Origin: Pseudomonadota bacterium
GTDB lineage: Bacteria; Pseudomonadota; Gammaproteobacteria; Burkholderiales; Burkholderiaceae_B
Direction of reading: 5' to 3'
DNA length: 64,000 bases
NCBI GenBank assembly: GCA_023387815.1
Contig: JAEWHK010000052.1
Coordinates: forward strand, 62,001 to 126,000
Part shown: one piece after another, positions 35,883-45,019 of the stretch
Position numbering within the stretch: the stretch's first letter is position 1
How the letters are laid out: every line of letters begins with the position of its first letter
Program-made: the position numbers and the translations under genes
The notes under the pieces: generated by a model
What the model was told of the DNA's origin: nothing
The model's input: the letters and a program-made list of their open reading frames with translations, nothing else
Databases searched by the model: none

Positions 35883-36248
35883 GGTCGTGAATGCGGTGAG
35901 GTGAGTGAGTTCTTGTTTGCCATGTAATCGGTGTGCTCGCAGGGATCGACTCGGACCTGGAGAAGAGAGGAGCATACCATGGCAAATGTCATTTTTGTGG
36001 GCGGAATGATGTGGTCGTTTCATGGTTAAGCAAATCAGCTGACGATGGATTCGGATTCCTCGCGGCCATCAGAAATCATGGAGCTCACTTCGGCCTCTCT
36101 TTTCAATCCATCGCGATTTCAAATGTTTCGATTAGCGAATGTTGTCTCATGATACGAAAAGCAATTGTATTTGTCGAAACAACCTCCTATCATTCGGAAG
36201 CCTAAAAAAGCATGCTTTAGTGCGTTCTCAAATAATGACGAGGGAGAT
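35883..36248. other. Divergent intergenic region upstream of a Bug gene
   Basis: A 366-base gap between the FAD oxidoreductase start and the Bug start. A 90-codon frame at 35933-36205 has no recognisable features. The only point of note is TTGTCTCAT ending at 36150, a nine-base string that is also present beside the IclR gene at 44078-44086. Confidence 0.35.
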
Positions 36249-37217
36249 ATGAAAAAGCTTATTTCAAGTGTGGTGATGTCTGCGTTTTGCCTGACAGTGC
36301 ATGCCAATGATAATTCAGGTGAATATCCAACCAAACCGGTGCGTGTCGTCGTTGGCTTTACGCCTGGCGGGCCGACGGACGTGGTAGGCCGAGCATTTGC
36401 CAACTTCGTAGGCAAACATGCCGGAAAAGATTTTATTGTCGAGAACAAGCCAGGTGCCAATTCAACAATCGCCACGCGATATGTCAGTCAGGCAAAGCCT
36501 GACGGCTATACGTTACTTGGCGCAGCGACGAATCATACGATGATTCCCATTCTGTATGGCGATAAAGTTCAGTTTGATGTGATCAAGTCGTTTACGCCAA
36601 TCTGCACCTTTGCCAGGACGCCGACCGTCCTGGTGGTTGGACCTTCGGTGAAGGCAAATTCCTTGTCTGAGCTACTTGATGAAGTCAAAAAAGAGCCGGG
36701 AAAGTTCACGGCGGCCAATTCCGGTGTAGGCAGTTCGGTTCATATTGCGACGGCGCTGTTTGAGAAAATTGCCGGAATCAAGGTCAATCATGTTCCGTTC
36801 AATGGTTCTTCTGCCAGCGTCAATGCACTGATGGGCGGCCAGGTAGATATGTCATTTGCAACGCTGGGCTCGGTACTTCCGCAAATATCTTCGGGCCGTC
36901 TCAAAATTCTGGCAGTCGCATCCGCTGCGCGGCTGAAAGCACTTCCGAACGTACCGACATTCGAAGAGCAGGGCATCAAGGGATATTCGGCGGATGCGTG
37001 GTATGGTTTTCTCGCGCCCGCCGGAACACCGGACAGCGCTGTGAAGACTCTGGAGGGATATGTAAAGGATTACCAGGCAGACGCGGAATCCCAAAAAACC
37101 CTGGCAATTCAGGGATTGGAGCCTGATGCCACCTGCGGTGCGGATTTCGCTGCGCAGATCCGGAACGAAGTTGAAACCTACGGGAAACTGGCCAAAGACA
37201 TCGGACTGACTCAATAA
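36249..37217 (+). CDS. Bug/TctC family substrate-binding protein
   Basis: About 322 residues from the ATG at 36249 (GAGGGAGAT upstream). Signal peptide MKKLISSVVMSAFCLTVHAN, then KPVRVVVGFTPGGPTDVVGRA, VENKPGANSTIATRYVSQAKPDGYTL, VNHVPFNGSSASVNALMGGQVDM and LAVASAARLKALPNVPTFEEQG. Probably an organic-acid receptor. A terminator at 37242 ends its transcript, and the convergent neighbour is an amidohydrolase gene. Confidence 0.92.
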   Translation: MKKLISSVVMSAFCLTVHANDNSGEYPTKPVRVVVGFTPGGPTDVVGRAFANFVGKHAGKDFIVENKPGANSTIATRYVSQAKPDGYTLLGAATNHTMIPILYGDKVQFDVIKSFTPICTFARTPTVLVVGPSVKANSLSELLDEVKKEPGKFTAANSGVGSSVHIATALFEKIAGIKVNHVPFNGSSASVNALMGGQVDMSFATLGSVLPQISSGRLKILAVASAARLKALPNVPTFEEQGIKGYSADAWYGFLAPAGTPDSAVKTLEGYVKDYQADAESQKTLAIQGLEPDATCGADFAAQIRNEVETYGKLAKDIGLTQ

Positions 37218-37241
37218 TCAGTATTTAGCGTCAGACTCTGA

Positions 37242-37283
37242 TGGCGTGCCACGGCGCTGTATGCGGTGGCACGCCACTTTTAT
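37242..37283 (+). terminator. Terminator hairpin after the Bug gene
   Basis: TGGCGTGCCAC at 37242-37252 pairs perfectly with GTGGCACGCCA at 37266-37276, followed by CTTTTATTT. It overlaps the stop codon region of the convergent amidohydrolase gene. Confidence 0.8.
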
Positions 37284-38329
37284 TTCATCGGTAAATCAAG
37301 CGAGTAAACACGATTTGCGGTGTTGAAGAAAAGATCGGAGATTTGTTTGGATGTACATCCGGAGCAGATCTTCTTGAATGCATTCCACATGATGCTGTAG
37401 GAAAACATGCCTTTATCGACGGGGAAGTTGCTTTCAAACATGCAGCGATCTGCACCGAACAAATTGGTAAGCGTCTCAATATAAGGGCGCCAGTCCTGGG
37501 CCAGTTCGTCGGAGGAAGGGGGCAGATCACGTTCGAAATACCGATATCCCATTACTTTGAGTCCAAAGCCTCCCAGCTTGACGGTCATATTGGGTAATGT
37601 CGCCAGTTTCTGCATGGACTGCGTCCACTCTTCAAAGACGCTTTGCCGTGCTTTCTCATAGGGGCCGACACCCAAAGGGCCGCCTAAATGGTCCAGTACA
37701 ATCTGCACCTGAGGACATGCTTTTGCCAGTTCATATACCTGGGAAAGCTGAGTGTGATATGCCCAGATATCCAGACACAGGTCGTAGCCGGCAAGCGTTC
37801 TTACGCCATCCAGAAAGCGTGGGTTTGTCAGTAAGTCAGAGGGTGGCTGAATGGGATTGCTTCTGACTTCCGGGCTCTCATGCCAGGCTGTGGAGTTTCT
37901 GATACCTTTCAATCGGGCACCAGCGGTTTGTTTCATCTGCTCTATGACATCACGAAGCTGCTCACCCAGTGTGAGATCAGCGCCTGCCACGATTCCTGCA
38001 CACCCCCAGCGGTTGTCATAGATGCCGCTGGCAAAACTTGCACCTACGCCATTGGCAAATTCGACTTCTCCCAGCGGTTTGAACGGATCGGGACCACTTC
38101 GGCGGTACATGCTGCGGGATTGGACAAACACCGTACCGACAATGTTGTGGCCCGAGCCGATATCGTCTGCCAGTTCATGCAACATATACCGCGATCCCGG
38201 ACGGTCCCATAAATGATGATGTGGATCGATGATGGGCAGTTCCGGCCATAGAATCTCTTCCTGTCGTTTGGCCAGCCAATCCGGACGAAAGGTAATGTGC
38301 GGGGAATTCAACGGTTTGTCTTTATTCAT
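37280..38329 (-). CDS. Amidohydrolase family protein (COG3618-type metal-dependent hydrolase/lactonase)
   Basis: 349 residues, TIM-barrel. LPIIDPHHHLWDRPGSRYML gives the HxH metal motif, then GTVFVQSRSMYRR, VQIVLDHLGGPLGVGPY and CMFESNFPVDKG, the COG3618 form of the GSDxP strand with Asn in place of Asp at the usual catalytic position and Asp two residues later. Likely acts on a lactone or similar ring. Upstream in the same direction are two Bug genes and another amidohydrolase, forming a likely leftward group from 42304 or 41208 down to 37280. Confidence 0.87.
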   Translation of the reverse strand: MNKDKPLNSPHITFRPDWLAKRQEEILWPELPIIDPHHHLWDRPGSRYMLHELADDIGSGHNIVGTVFVQSRSMYRRSGPDPFKPLGEVEFANGVGASFASGIYDNRWGCAGIVAGADLTLGEQLRDVIEQMKQTAGARLKGIRNSTAWHESPEVRSNPIQPPSDLLTNPRFLDGVRTLAGYDLCLDIWAYHTQLSQVYELAKACPQVQIVLDHLGGPLGVGPYEKARQSVFEEWTQSMQKLATLPNMTVKLGGFGLKVMGYRYFERDLPPSSDELAQDWRPYIETLTNLFGADRCMFESNFPVDKGMFSYSIMWNAFKKICSGCTSKQISDLFFNTANRVYSLDLPMK

Positions 38330-38403
38330 AACGGCGCTTGGTAATCACAGGATGTACTGGAAAGATATGACGTTCGCGATTTATCTTTCCAGTAGCTCAG
38401 TAT

Positions 38404-39357
38404 TTACTTCTTGATATTGCTTTTGCTGACAACATCATCCCATTTGGCAAACTCTTTATCCAGAAATTTGCTGAACTCGCTCTGACTGGAGGCAACAATC
38501 TGCGCACCCAGAGAGGCAAATTTTTCCTTTACCTCTGGTTCGTTCAATACATCATGAAAGGCTTTTTCAAGTTTGTCAGCAATTTCCTGAGGCGTATCCT
38601 TTGGTGCAAAGACACCATTCCATTCGTAAGCTTCATAGCCAGAAAGACCGCTTTCAGCCACCGTGGGAACATCCGGCAGCAATGGATCGCGTTTGGCTGA
38701 CGTAATTGTCAGTACTTTGAGCTGATCATTCTTGACCATGGGAAGTGAGGACGAAATATTCGTAAACATCATATTGACCTGTCCACCAACAGTAGCCATG
38801 ATGGCAGGACCGCCGCTCTTGAACGGTACGTGAAGCATGTCGATTTTCCAGCCTTGTCTGAACAGCTCGCCTGCCATGAATTGTACGGTTCCGGTACCGC
38901 CGGATGCGAATGTGAGGCTGCCTGGCTCTGCCTTGGCCTTCTTGACCACATCCTCGACGCTATTGAGTTCAGAGCTCTTTGGAACCACCAGGATGTTTGG
39001 AGTCACGGAAACCATGGTCAATGGCTTCAGATCCGCTTTAGGATCAAAGTTGAGTTTATTGACTGCCGGATTGATCGCCAATGGCGTGGCATCATAAAGC
39101 AGTGTATATCCATCACCTTTGGCGCGGGCGACGTAAGATTGGCCAATAATGCCGCTTGCGCCGGATTTGTTCTCGACCACGACGCTCTGATTCAGTTTTT
39201 TGCCCAGATGTTGAGCAATGACCCGCGCCAGTGCATCGGCGGTTCCACCGGGTGCATAAGGTACGACCAGGCTGACAGGCCGATCCGGGTATTCTGCCTG
39301 TGCAGCAAAAGGTGCCACGGACGCAAGTAATAGTGCGCTAAGAATCATCTTTTTCAT
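38404..39357 (-). CDS. Bug/TctC family substrate-binding protein
   Basis: 317 residues. Signal peptide MKKMILSALLLASVAPFAAQAEYP, then PVSLVVPYAPGGTADALARV, VENKSGASGIIGQSYVARAKGDGYTL, LHVPFKSGGPAIMATVGGQVNM and LTITSAKRDPLLPDVPTVAESG. It lies 25 bases downstream of another Bug gene, an unusual tandem that may reflect duplication or two related ligands. Confidence 0.92.
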   Translation of the reverse strand: MKKMILSALLLASVAPFAAQAEYPDRPVSLVVPYAPGGTADALARVIAQHLGKKLNQSVVVENKSGASGIIGQSYVARAKGDGYTLLYDATPLAINPAVNKLNFDPKADLKPLTMVSVTPNILVVPKSSELNSVEDVVKKAKAEPGSLTFASGGTGTVQFMAGELFRQGWKIDMLHVPFKSGGPAIMATVGGQVNMMFTNISSSLPMVKNDQLKVLTITSAKRDPLLPDVPTVAESGLSGYEAYEWNGVFAPKDTPQEIADKLEKAFHDVLNEPEVKEKFASLGAQIVASSQSEFSKFLDKEFAKWDDVVSKSNIKK

Positions 39358-39382
39358 AATCTACTCTCCAGTATCAGTTTCG

Positions 39383-40360
39383 TTAGTTTTTAATATTTGC
39401 CTGTTTTATGACATTACCCCACTTGTCATAATCGGCCTTGCGGGTCTTATCCAGATCGGCAGGCGTTCCGCCCACAAGGGTAATACCCAGTTTTTCAGCC
39501 AACGTCGTCACTGTTGGCGTTTTCAACGTATCTGCAATCGCAGCGTTGATACTCCGGACGGTGTCGTCCGGTGTCTCAGCAGGGGCAAATACCGCCTGCC
39601 ATTGCTCGACAACAAAATCGTCGAACCCTTCCTGTTTCATGGTCGGAACATCCGGCAACGCGTCAAGGCGCTCGGCCGATGTGACGGCCAGTGCACGCAA
39701 ACCGCCGCTTTTTATGTGCGGCAGTGCGGCTGCAATCGGGGCAAACATGAATTGCACCTGTTGTCCCAGCGTATCCTGCAGCGCGGGTGAATCTCCTTTG
39801 TACGGCACGTGTACAAAACTGGTACCCGTTTTCATCTGCAACAGTTCACCTTGCATCTGCAGAATCGTGCCGGTTCCCCCGGAGGCGTAGGCCAGTTTGC
39901 CTGGTTGTGCTTTGGCTGCATCAAGCAGCTCCTTTAAACGCTTGTAAGGCTGTTTTGCACCCACAACAAGCACATGTGGAATGGTTCCGACGGTAATGAC
40001 GGGTTTGAATGATGAAATCGGATCATAGGGCAGCGTTTTCATCAGATGCGGTGCAATGGCCTGAGGTCCGATAGATGTGCCAAGCAGCGTAAGGCCATCA
40101 GGATCAGCTCTTGCTACGCGTGCCGCGCCAATCGTGCCGGTTGCGCCGGGTCGATTCTCTACGATCACGCGAGTATTGATTTTCTTGTCAAGCTCCTGTG
40201 CAATGGCGCGCGCAAGCACATCTGTGCTTCCTCCAGGAGGGTAAGGAACCACCCAGGTAACGGGCTTGCCATTGGGCCAGTCTGATGCTGCGTGTGCCGA
40301 GCCCATGGAAAGCAATATTGCACTTAAAATAAAAATCCGTCTTGAGATTTTTGTTGTCAT
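39383..40360 (-). CDS. Bug/TctC family substrate-binding protein
   Basis: 325 residues. Signal sequence RRIFILSAILLSMGSAHAASDWP, then PVTWVVPYPPGGSTDVLARA, VENRPGATGTIGAARVARADPDGLTL, VHVPYKGDSPALQDTLGQQVQF and LAVTSAERLDALPDVPTMKQEG. It is 32 bases downstream of the amidohydrolase gene at 40393 and upstream of the second Bug gene, so the three look co-transcribed. Confidence 0.92.
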   Translation of the reverse strand: MTTKISRRIFILSAILLSMGSAHAASDWPNGKPVTWVVPYPPGGSTDVLARAIAQELDKKINTRVIVENRPGATGTIGAARVARADPDGLTLLGTSIGPQAIAPHLMKTLPYDPISSFKPVITVGTIPHVLVVGAKQPYKRLKELLDAAKAQPGKLAYASGGTGTILQMQGELLQMKTGTSFVHVPYKGDSPALQDTLGQQVQFMFAPIAAALPHIKSGGLRALAVTSAERLDALPDVPTMKQEGFDDFVVEQWQAVFAPAETPDDTVRSINAAIADTLKTPTVTTLAEKLGITLVGGTPADLDKTRKADYDKWGNVIKQANIKN

Positions 40361-40392
40361 AATCGTCCTGTTTCGTTTTGTCTCTTGATTGA

Positions 40393-41208
40393 TTAGTTGG
40401 TAAATCCGTACAGCGTTTCCGGATTCGTGACCAGAATCCGGTGTAGCGTTGCTTCATCCCGTGCCCAATGCACGAGACATTGCATTTGTTTTCCGTCATC
40501 CGGCATGGGTTGCACGCCCGCCTGTGCCGTTGCATGTGGCCAGTCGCTTCCCCACACCACGCGATCATCGGCCGCGTCAATGTAACTTCGTGCCAGGCGA
40601 TCCAGCGCCGGATCCGATGTGGTTCGAGCTTCGCTCACGATATATCCACCAGAAAGCTTGACCCATGCTTTTCGCTCCTGCAGTAGCTTCAGAACCAGCT
40701 CATGAGCGGGGTGAACAAAGGCCTGTGCCGGGCTGATGCGTGCGAAATGATCAAAAACCACCGGGACAGGCAAATCCTGAAAAACTGCCGTATGTTGCGC
40801 AAGCAGATCTGGCGACATCAGTACCTGAATATGCCAATTGAATTTGCTGATTTTTTCCGCCAATGACACAACGTTATTGATGCTGCCCACGACGCCCAGC
40901 GATAGATTCAGCCGGATGCCGCGCACGCCAGCGGTATTCAATGCCTCAAGTTCAGCGTCATTCTCAGTGCCGTCGATCACGGCTACGGCGCGGGCGTTGT
41001 CGCCCATTATCCGCAGTCCGTCCAGCATGCTTCGGTTATCCGTTCCGTAGGTCGACGGCGTTACCAAAACAGCACGCGTTGTTCCTGTCGCAGCCTGAAC
41101 GTTACGGTACTGATCGATTGACGCATTTGCCGGAAAAAGCTTCGCACCAGCCGCGGCAGGATACCGATCGTCATACACGTGAATATGACAGTCGCACGCG
41201 TTTTTCAT
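40393..41208 (-). CDS. Amidohydrolase family protein (LigI-like lactonase group)
   Basis: 271 residues. MKNACDCHIHVYDDRYPAA gives an intact HxH motif, followed by RAVLVTPSTYGTDNRSMLDGL, GVRGIRLNLSLG, PVVFDHFARISP and RVVWGSDWPHATAQAG with the catalytic Asp. A hydrolase of a lactone such as a pyrone dicarboxylate is the nearest model. Its ATG overlaps the TGA of a small signal-peptide-like reading frame (41205-41279) and it has no ribosome site of its own, suggesting translational coupling to that frame. Confidence 0.88.
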   Translation of the reverse strand: MKNACDCHIHVYDDRYPAAAGAKLFPANASIDQYRNVQAATGTTRAVLVTPSTYGTDNRSMLDGLRIMGDNARAVAVIDGTENDAELEALNTAGVRGIRLNLSLGVVGSINNVVSLAEKISKFNWHIQVLMSPDLLAQHTAVFQDLPVPVVFDHFARISPAQAFVHPAHELVLKLLQERKAWVKLSGGYIVSEARTTSDPALDRLARSYIDAADDRVVWGSDWPHATAQAGVQPMPDDGKQMQCLVHWARDEATLHRILVTNPETLYGFTN

Positions 41209-41279
41209 GATTGAGTTACGAATGCAGCCGATGACGCCAACACAAGTGTGATACCTGTGAATATTGTTTTCAGTTTCAA
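41205..41279 (-). pseudogene. Signal-peptide-like remnant, possibly the 5' end of a lost Bug gene
   Basis: Reverse-strand frame starting at a TTG (41279) six bases after GGAGA encodes 24 residues: a basic start KLKTIF, hydrophobic core TGITLVLASSAAF and end VTQS, then TGA. This is a good Sec signal peptide with a good ribosome site but no mature protein. The TGA overlaps the ATG of the amidohydrolase gene. Neighbouring Bug genes begin with very similar signal peptides. Either a deletion removed the mature Bug sequence, or the frame now serves as a leader that starts translation of the hydrolase. Confidence 0.5.
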
Positions 41280-41389
41280 AATCGTCTCCGTATTGATTTG
41301 CCGTGTACTCTGGTCGTCATCACTTTTCACGTGACTTGACGCCAGATAGCAAAGATTTTTTCTTGATTAAGAATTGCGGTTAATAATTG

Positions 41390-42304
41390 TCAAAGTCGAT
41401 GAATCTCTACGCCCGGCACATCCATTTGAATGTGAAGGATGTCGCCTGCAGTGGAATCGGTCACATAAAGTGTCTGATTATTCTTTCCACCGAAAGCCAG
41501 GTTTGTCAGTGAGTGACCGGCAGGGCCGCGCAATACCTGCACGGGTTCGGCGCGATGGTTTAATACCCAGACATAGGCAAGACCAGGGTTAGCGACAAGA
41601 AGTCGTCCATCTCTATCCATGGCTAATCCGTCGGGGCCACTGGGGCCGTAAGAAGTAAAAAACTGTCCCGCTTTGGATACGCTGCCATCTGCCTGCACGG
41701 GCATGCGCCAGACACAATTTCCTCGGGTTGCGGCAACGAAAAGAAATTTTTCATCCGGACTCAGAACGATGCCGTTAGGGCTGGGGACGTTGGTCAACAG
41801 CAGGTCCAATTGGCCATCTTTTCTGAGCCGATACACTCGCCCGGTAGGATCGTGCAGGCCCGTCTGACCCTGATCCGTAAAGTAAATATCACCTTTCGTG
41901 GAAATGGTCAGATCGTTGACGCCCCTGAAGCTCTCGGTATTTCTGCGAGAAAAATAGGGTTTGACTTCACCACTCAGGGTATCGACTTCCATTAAGCCGT
42001 TCTTATAATCAGTGACGACCAGGCGATTGGCTGAAATAAATTTCATTCCATTGGGCTCACCATCCCACTGAGCCACCAGGTCCCAATCGCCCTTTGGATC
42101 GACACGAAAAATGCGACCATAGGGAATATCAGTGACATACAAATTACCTTTGTCATCAAAAGCCGGGCCTTCCAGGAAAGAGTCAATTTCGCGACCGCCC
42201 TGGTTGGCGTCGGCCCAGACTGTGCGACCCTTGGACCGAAACTTCCCGGGCACGGTGGAAAAAGTTTCGAATGTTCGCACTTCAGGTTGATTTATACAGA
42301 ACAT
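41390..42304 (-). CDS. SMP-30/gluconolactonase/LRE family protein
   Basis: 304 residues forming a six-bladed propeller: FLEGPAFDDKGNLYVTDIPYGRIFRV, NGMKFISANRLVVTDYKNGLMEV, FRGVNDLTISTKGDIYFTDQGQTG, SPNGIVLSPDEKFLFVAATRGN and GPDGLAMDRDGRLLVANPG. The Glu, Asn and Asp of these strands are the usual calcium/substrate ligands. Members hydrolyse sugar or other lactones. Leftward, downstream of the hydroxyacid dehydrogenase gene (60-base gap), and upstream of the amidohydrolase-Bug group. Confidence 0.88.
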   Translation of the reverse strand: MFCINQPEVRTFETFSTVPGKFRSKGRTVWADANQGGREIDSFLEGPAFDDKGNLYVTDIPYGRIFRVDPKGDWDLVAQWDGEPNGMKFISANRLVVTDYKNGLMEVDTLSGEVKPYFSRRNTESFRGVNDLTISTKGDIYFTDQGQTGLHDPTGRVYRLRKDGQLDLLLTNVPSPNGIVLSPDEKFLFVAATRGNCVWRMPVQADGSVSKAGQFFTSYGPSGPDGLAMDRDGRLLVANPGLAYVWVLNHRAEPVQVLRGPAGHSLTNLAFGGKNNQTLYVTDSTAGDILHIQMDVPGVEIHRL

Positions 42305-42363
42305 GATTGATAAACGCAGATACCAATTAATTGAACGAAGAAAATGTTAAACCCTGGCTGAAA

Positions 42364-43284
42364 TCACGCAGTAATGACCTCGATAGTGTTCTTTGCGGCA
42401 GCCATTCCCATATTGACGTACGCATCACTTGTGACGCCGCCAATGTGGGGACTCAGAATGATGTGTTCGTGGTTCTGAAAAATATGCGGGGCTTTGAATG
42501 GCTCGATCGCAAAGCTGTCCAGACCGGCCATGGAGACTTGTCCCGAATTCAGCGCATCCAGCAGCGCCTGTTCATCGACAAGACCACCTCTGGCCGTGTT
42601 GACAAGAATGACGCCTTTCCTGCATTTCGCCAGAGAGTCTGCGTTGATGATATTTTTGTTGTCTGGTGTAAGAGGGCAGTGCAATGAAATTGCGTCCGAC
42701 TCCGTCCACAAGGTCTCCAGGTCCACCAATTCAACATAGCTCGGAACATTTTTGGCGTAAGGATCGAATCCCACAACGCGCATCTCCAGCGCTTCTACCA
42801 TTCTGGCAAATCGTTGCCCGATAGCGCCCAGACCGATCAGGCCGATGCTGCGGCCACGCAGCTCAACACTCTTATGTGTTGCCTTATCCCAGAATCCTTC
42901 GTGCATTCTTTTATCGAGGCTCACGACGGATTTGGCGCAACCCAGCAACAGGGCGAGTGCCTGCTCGGCGACCGCTGCTGCATTCGCACCAACGGCGGCC
43001 GTGACCTCGATTCCTCGTTCCTTTGCAGCCGGTTTATCGATCGTATCGGTGCCACTGCCGTGTTTGGAAATGACCTTGAGGGCCGGTGCTGCATCCATGA
43101 TTGCAGGTGTGATACTGCCATATCGCACAATGATGCCGACCGGGTTGTGCTGTTTGGCAAGTGCAGCAACATCATCATGTTCAGGCGTTTTTCCAGCAAA
43201 CACGACTTCATAGTCTTCAAGTAAGGCCATGGCCTGCGGTGCCAGATCGGCGGCAGTCACCAAAATAACTGGCTTGCTGCTCAC
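42364..43284 (-). CDS. D-2-hydroxyacid dehydrogenase family protein
   Basis: 306 residues. NAD-binding motif GLIGLGAIGQRFARMVEALEMRVVGFDPY; catalytic residues in VNTARGGLVDEQAL (Arg), FAIEPFK (Glu) and LSPHIGGVTSDAY (His). Related to phosphoglycerate and glyoxylate/hydroxypyruvate reductases. Its start overlaps the RraA-family gene stop by four bases, so the two act together, for example reducing or oxidising a 2-oxo/2-hydroxy acid made or used by the aldolase. Confidence 0.9.
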   Translation of the reverse strand: MSSKPVILVTAADLAPQAMALLEDYEVVFAGKTPEHDDVAALAKQHNPVGIIVRYGSITPAIMDAAPALKVISKHGSGTDTIDKPAAKERGIEVTAAVGANAAAVAEQALALLLGCAKSVVSLDKRMHEGFWDKATHKSVELRGRSIGLIGLGAIGQRFARMVEALEMRVVGFDPYAKNVPSYVELVDLETLWTESDAISLHCPLTPDNKNIINADSLAKCRKGVILVNTARGGLVDEQALLDALNSGQVSMAGLDSFAIEPFKAPHIFQNHEHIILSPHIGGVTSDAYVNMGMAAAKNTIEVITA

Positions 43285-44027
43285 AGTTCTTCACCTTCCT
43301 TCAGAACGCCCGCAGTCACAAGCGACTTGTTCAGCCAGGGAGCACTGAGGTTGCCTTCCTTGATGCCCGCGATACGGCGAGTTTCGGCTTCGACTTTTTC
43401 CTGCGCTTTCTCAATCAACGTGCCGATTTTTTCGCGTTCAATGCACATGACGCCATCTGCGTCTGCCGTAATGAAATCGCCTGGATTGACCGTTACACCG
43501 CCACATGAAATGGGATGCCCCACCCGGCCGGCCACTTCTTTGGTTGGACCATTGGGATTGGTGCCTACAGAAAAAACCGGATAATCCATTTCTTCGATAT
43601 CCAGGGAATCACGGACAGCTGCGTCCAGAACGACACCGGCCAGGCCACGCTCACGCGCAGCATTCATCATGATGGTGCCCATCAACGCGCAGGTTTGATC
43701 CCCTTTGCCATCAATCACCAGCACATCACCGGGTTTGGCCAGTGCCAGTGCGGCGTGAATCATCAGATTGTCGCCAGGACGAACTTCAACGGTAAACGCA
43801 GGGCCGGCCAGTTTCATATGCGGGCGCAGCGCTTTGATTCTTCCGTGCAACGCACCGCGGCGGCCGTTTACGTCAGACAAAATCGCGGGTTGAAATACTG
43901 CTGCTTTGGCAACGATGTCTGCCGAAACGCGCTCAAAGTCTTTGTTTATATTGGGTTTAGTCAATTTATTAGCTCCGTAAAATTTTTGTTTTGAAAAGAT
44001 GTTGTCACTGCTCTTCTTTGTCGTCAT
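43281..44027 (-). CDS. RraA family protein (dimethylmenaquinone methyltransferase/HMG aldolase fold)
   Basis: 248 residues. Core motifs: GPAFTVEVRPGDNLMIHAALALAKPGDVLVIDGKGDQTCALMGTIMMNAARERGLAGVVLDAAVRD and HPISCGGVTVNPGDFITADADGVMCI. The Arg and Asp of this pattern are the pyruvate-aldolase residues. The first ~25 residues are Lys/Asn-rich and not part of the domain; the true start may be later. Overlaps the hydroxyacid dehydrogenase gene and is divergent from an IclR gene. Second RraA-type protein in the window; it is not close to the first. Confidence 0.86.
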   Translation of the reverse strand: MTTKKSSDNIFSKQKFYGANKLTKPNINKDFERVSADIVAKAAVFQPAILSDVNGRRGALHGRIKALRPHMKLAGPAFTVEVRPGDNLMIHAALALAKPGDVLVIDGKGDQTCALMGTIMMNAARERGLAGVVLDAAVRDSLDIEEMDYPVFSVGTNPNGPTKEVAGRVGHPISCGGVTVNPGDFITADADGVMCIEREKIGTLIEKAQEKVEAETRRIAGIKEGNLSAPWLNKSLVTAGVLKEGEEL

Positions 44028-44077
44028 ACGCCGGAACGTCCGATTTCACGACGAATGAAGAATCGATAATTTGTCTC

Positions 44078-44153
44078 TTGTCTCATCATTGAAGTGGAAA
44101 GGATTGTGAGCGATTGTTCTATGAGATACAATAGCGTTGCGCCTAATGAGACA
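44078..44153. promoter_or_regulatory. Candidate IclR operator region
   Basis: Between the divergent RraA and IclR genes are TTGTCTCAT at 44078-44086 (preceded by a partial copy TTGTCTC at 44071), its reverse form ATGAGACA at 44146-44153, and an imperfect inverted repeat ATTGT...ACAAT spanning 44113-44132. TTGTCTCAT also occurs upstream of the Bug gene (ending 36150), which could link the two loci to one regulator. Confidence 0.4.
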
Positions 44154-44164
44154 TAGACTAAACC

Positions 44165-44941
44165 ATGAAACAGAAAAACCAGACAACAAATCCCCCTCCT
44201 GTAGCCGAAGAATCAGGCGAAGGAGGCGTGGTCGCGGTACGTCGCGCCCTGGCCGTGCTTGGCGCTTTTGGTATGGATGAAGAAAGCCTGTCGCTGGCAG
44301 AATTGAGTCGCCGGACCGAGCTGCATCGCTCAACCGTTCTGCGTCTGGCCAGAACCCTGGCGGCAGACAGCTATCTGGTCCAGAAAGAAGACGGCACCTG
44401 GCGATTGGGACGAGCCGCCGGCTGGCTGGGCGCGTGCTATCAGGCAACCTTTAATGCGCAGGATGTGATCGAGCCGGTATTGCGCGAGCTCACAGCAAAA
44501 ACCAAAGAGAGCGCCACCTTCTACGTCAGAGAAGGAGCTCAGCGCGTTTGCGTAGTGCGGGTAGAAGGCCCGCAGGCGGTACGCCATCACGTTCGCATGG
44601 GCACGATCCTGCCGCTGGATAAAGGTGGCCCCGGACTTGCCATTCTTGCTTTCTCCGGAGAGCAGGGTGAGCCGTTTGAATCCATCAGAAAGCAAGGGTA
44701 TGCGATTTCATTGGGTGAACGCGACCCACAGGTGTCGAGCATCTCAGCACCGGTGTTCGGGCCTCAGTGGAGATTGCTGGGCGCCTTGTGTATATCTGGT
44801 CCGCTTTCCCGACTCACTGAACCTGTGCTGGAAGGGTTCGTCTCTGAAGTACTGGCGGCAGCACAGCAGCTCTCGTATGCGATGGCGGGAAGTGTACGTC
44901 CGTCAGTCAGCGCAAATATTGTGTCGGCGTGGCATCCTTGA
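44165..44941 (+). CDS. IclR family transcriptional regulator
   Basis: 258 residues. Winged helix: AVRRALAVLGAFGMDEESLSLAELSRRTELHRSTVLRLARTL (residues ~22-63); effector domain with ESATFYVREGAQRVCVVRVEGP and LPLDKGGPGLAILAF. A 20-residue acidic/Pro-rich N-terminal tail precedes the DNA-binding domain. Divergent from the RraA-hydroxyacid dehydrogenase pair, which it probably controls. Confidence 0.92.
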   Translation: MKQKNQTTNPPPVAEESGEGGVVAVRRALAVLGAFGMDEESLSLAELSRRTELHRSTVLRLARTLAADSYLVQKEDGTWRLGRAAGWLGACYQATFNAQDVIEPVLRELTAKTKESATFYVREGAQRVCVVRVEGPQAVRHHVRMGTILPLDKGGPGLAILAFSGEQGEPFESIRKQGYAISLGERDPQVSSISAPVFGPQWRLLGALCISGPLSRLTEPVLEGFVSEVLAAAQQLSYAMAGSVRPSVSANIVSAWHP

Positions 44942-45019
44942 TAAGGAGATGTTGCTTCGAGAATTGCGGGGCAACTCTGAATTCTGTTTTGTACTTGGTA
45001 ATAATTACGCGTTTACTAT

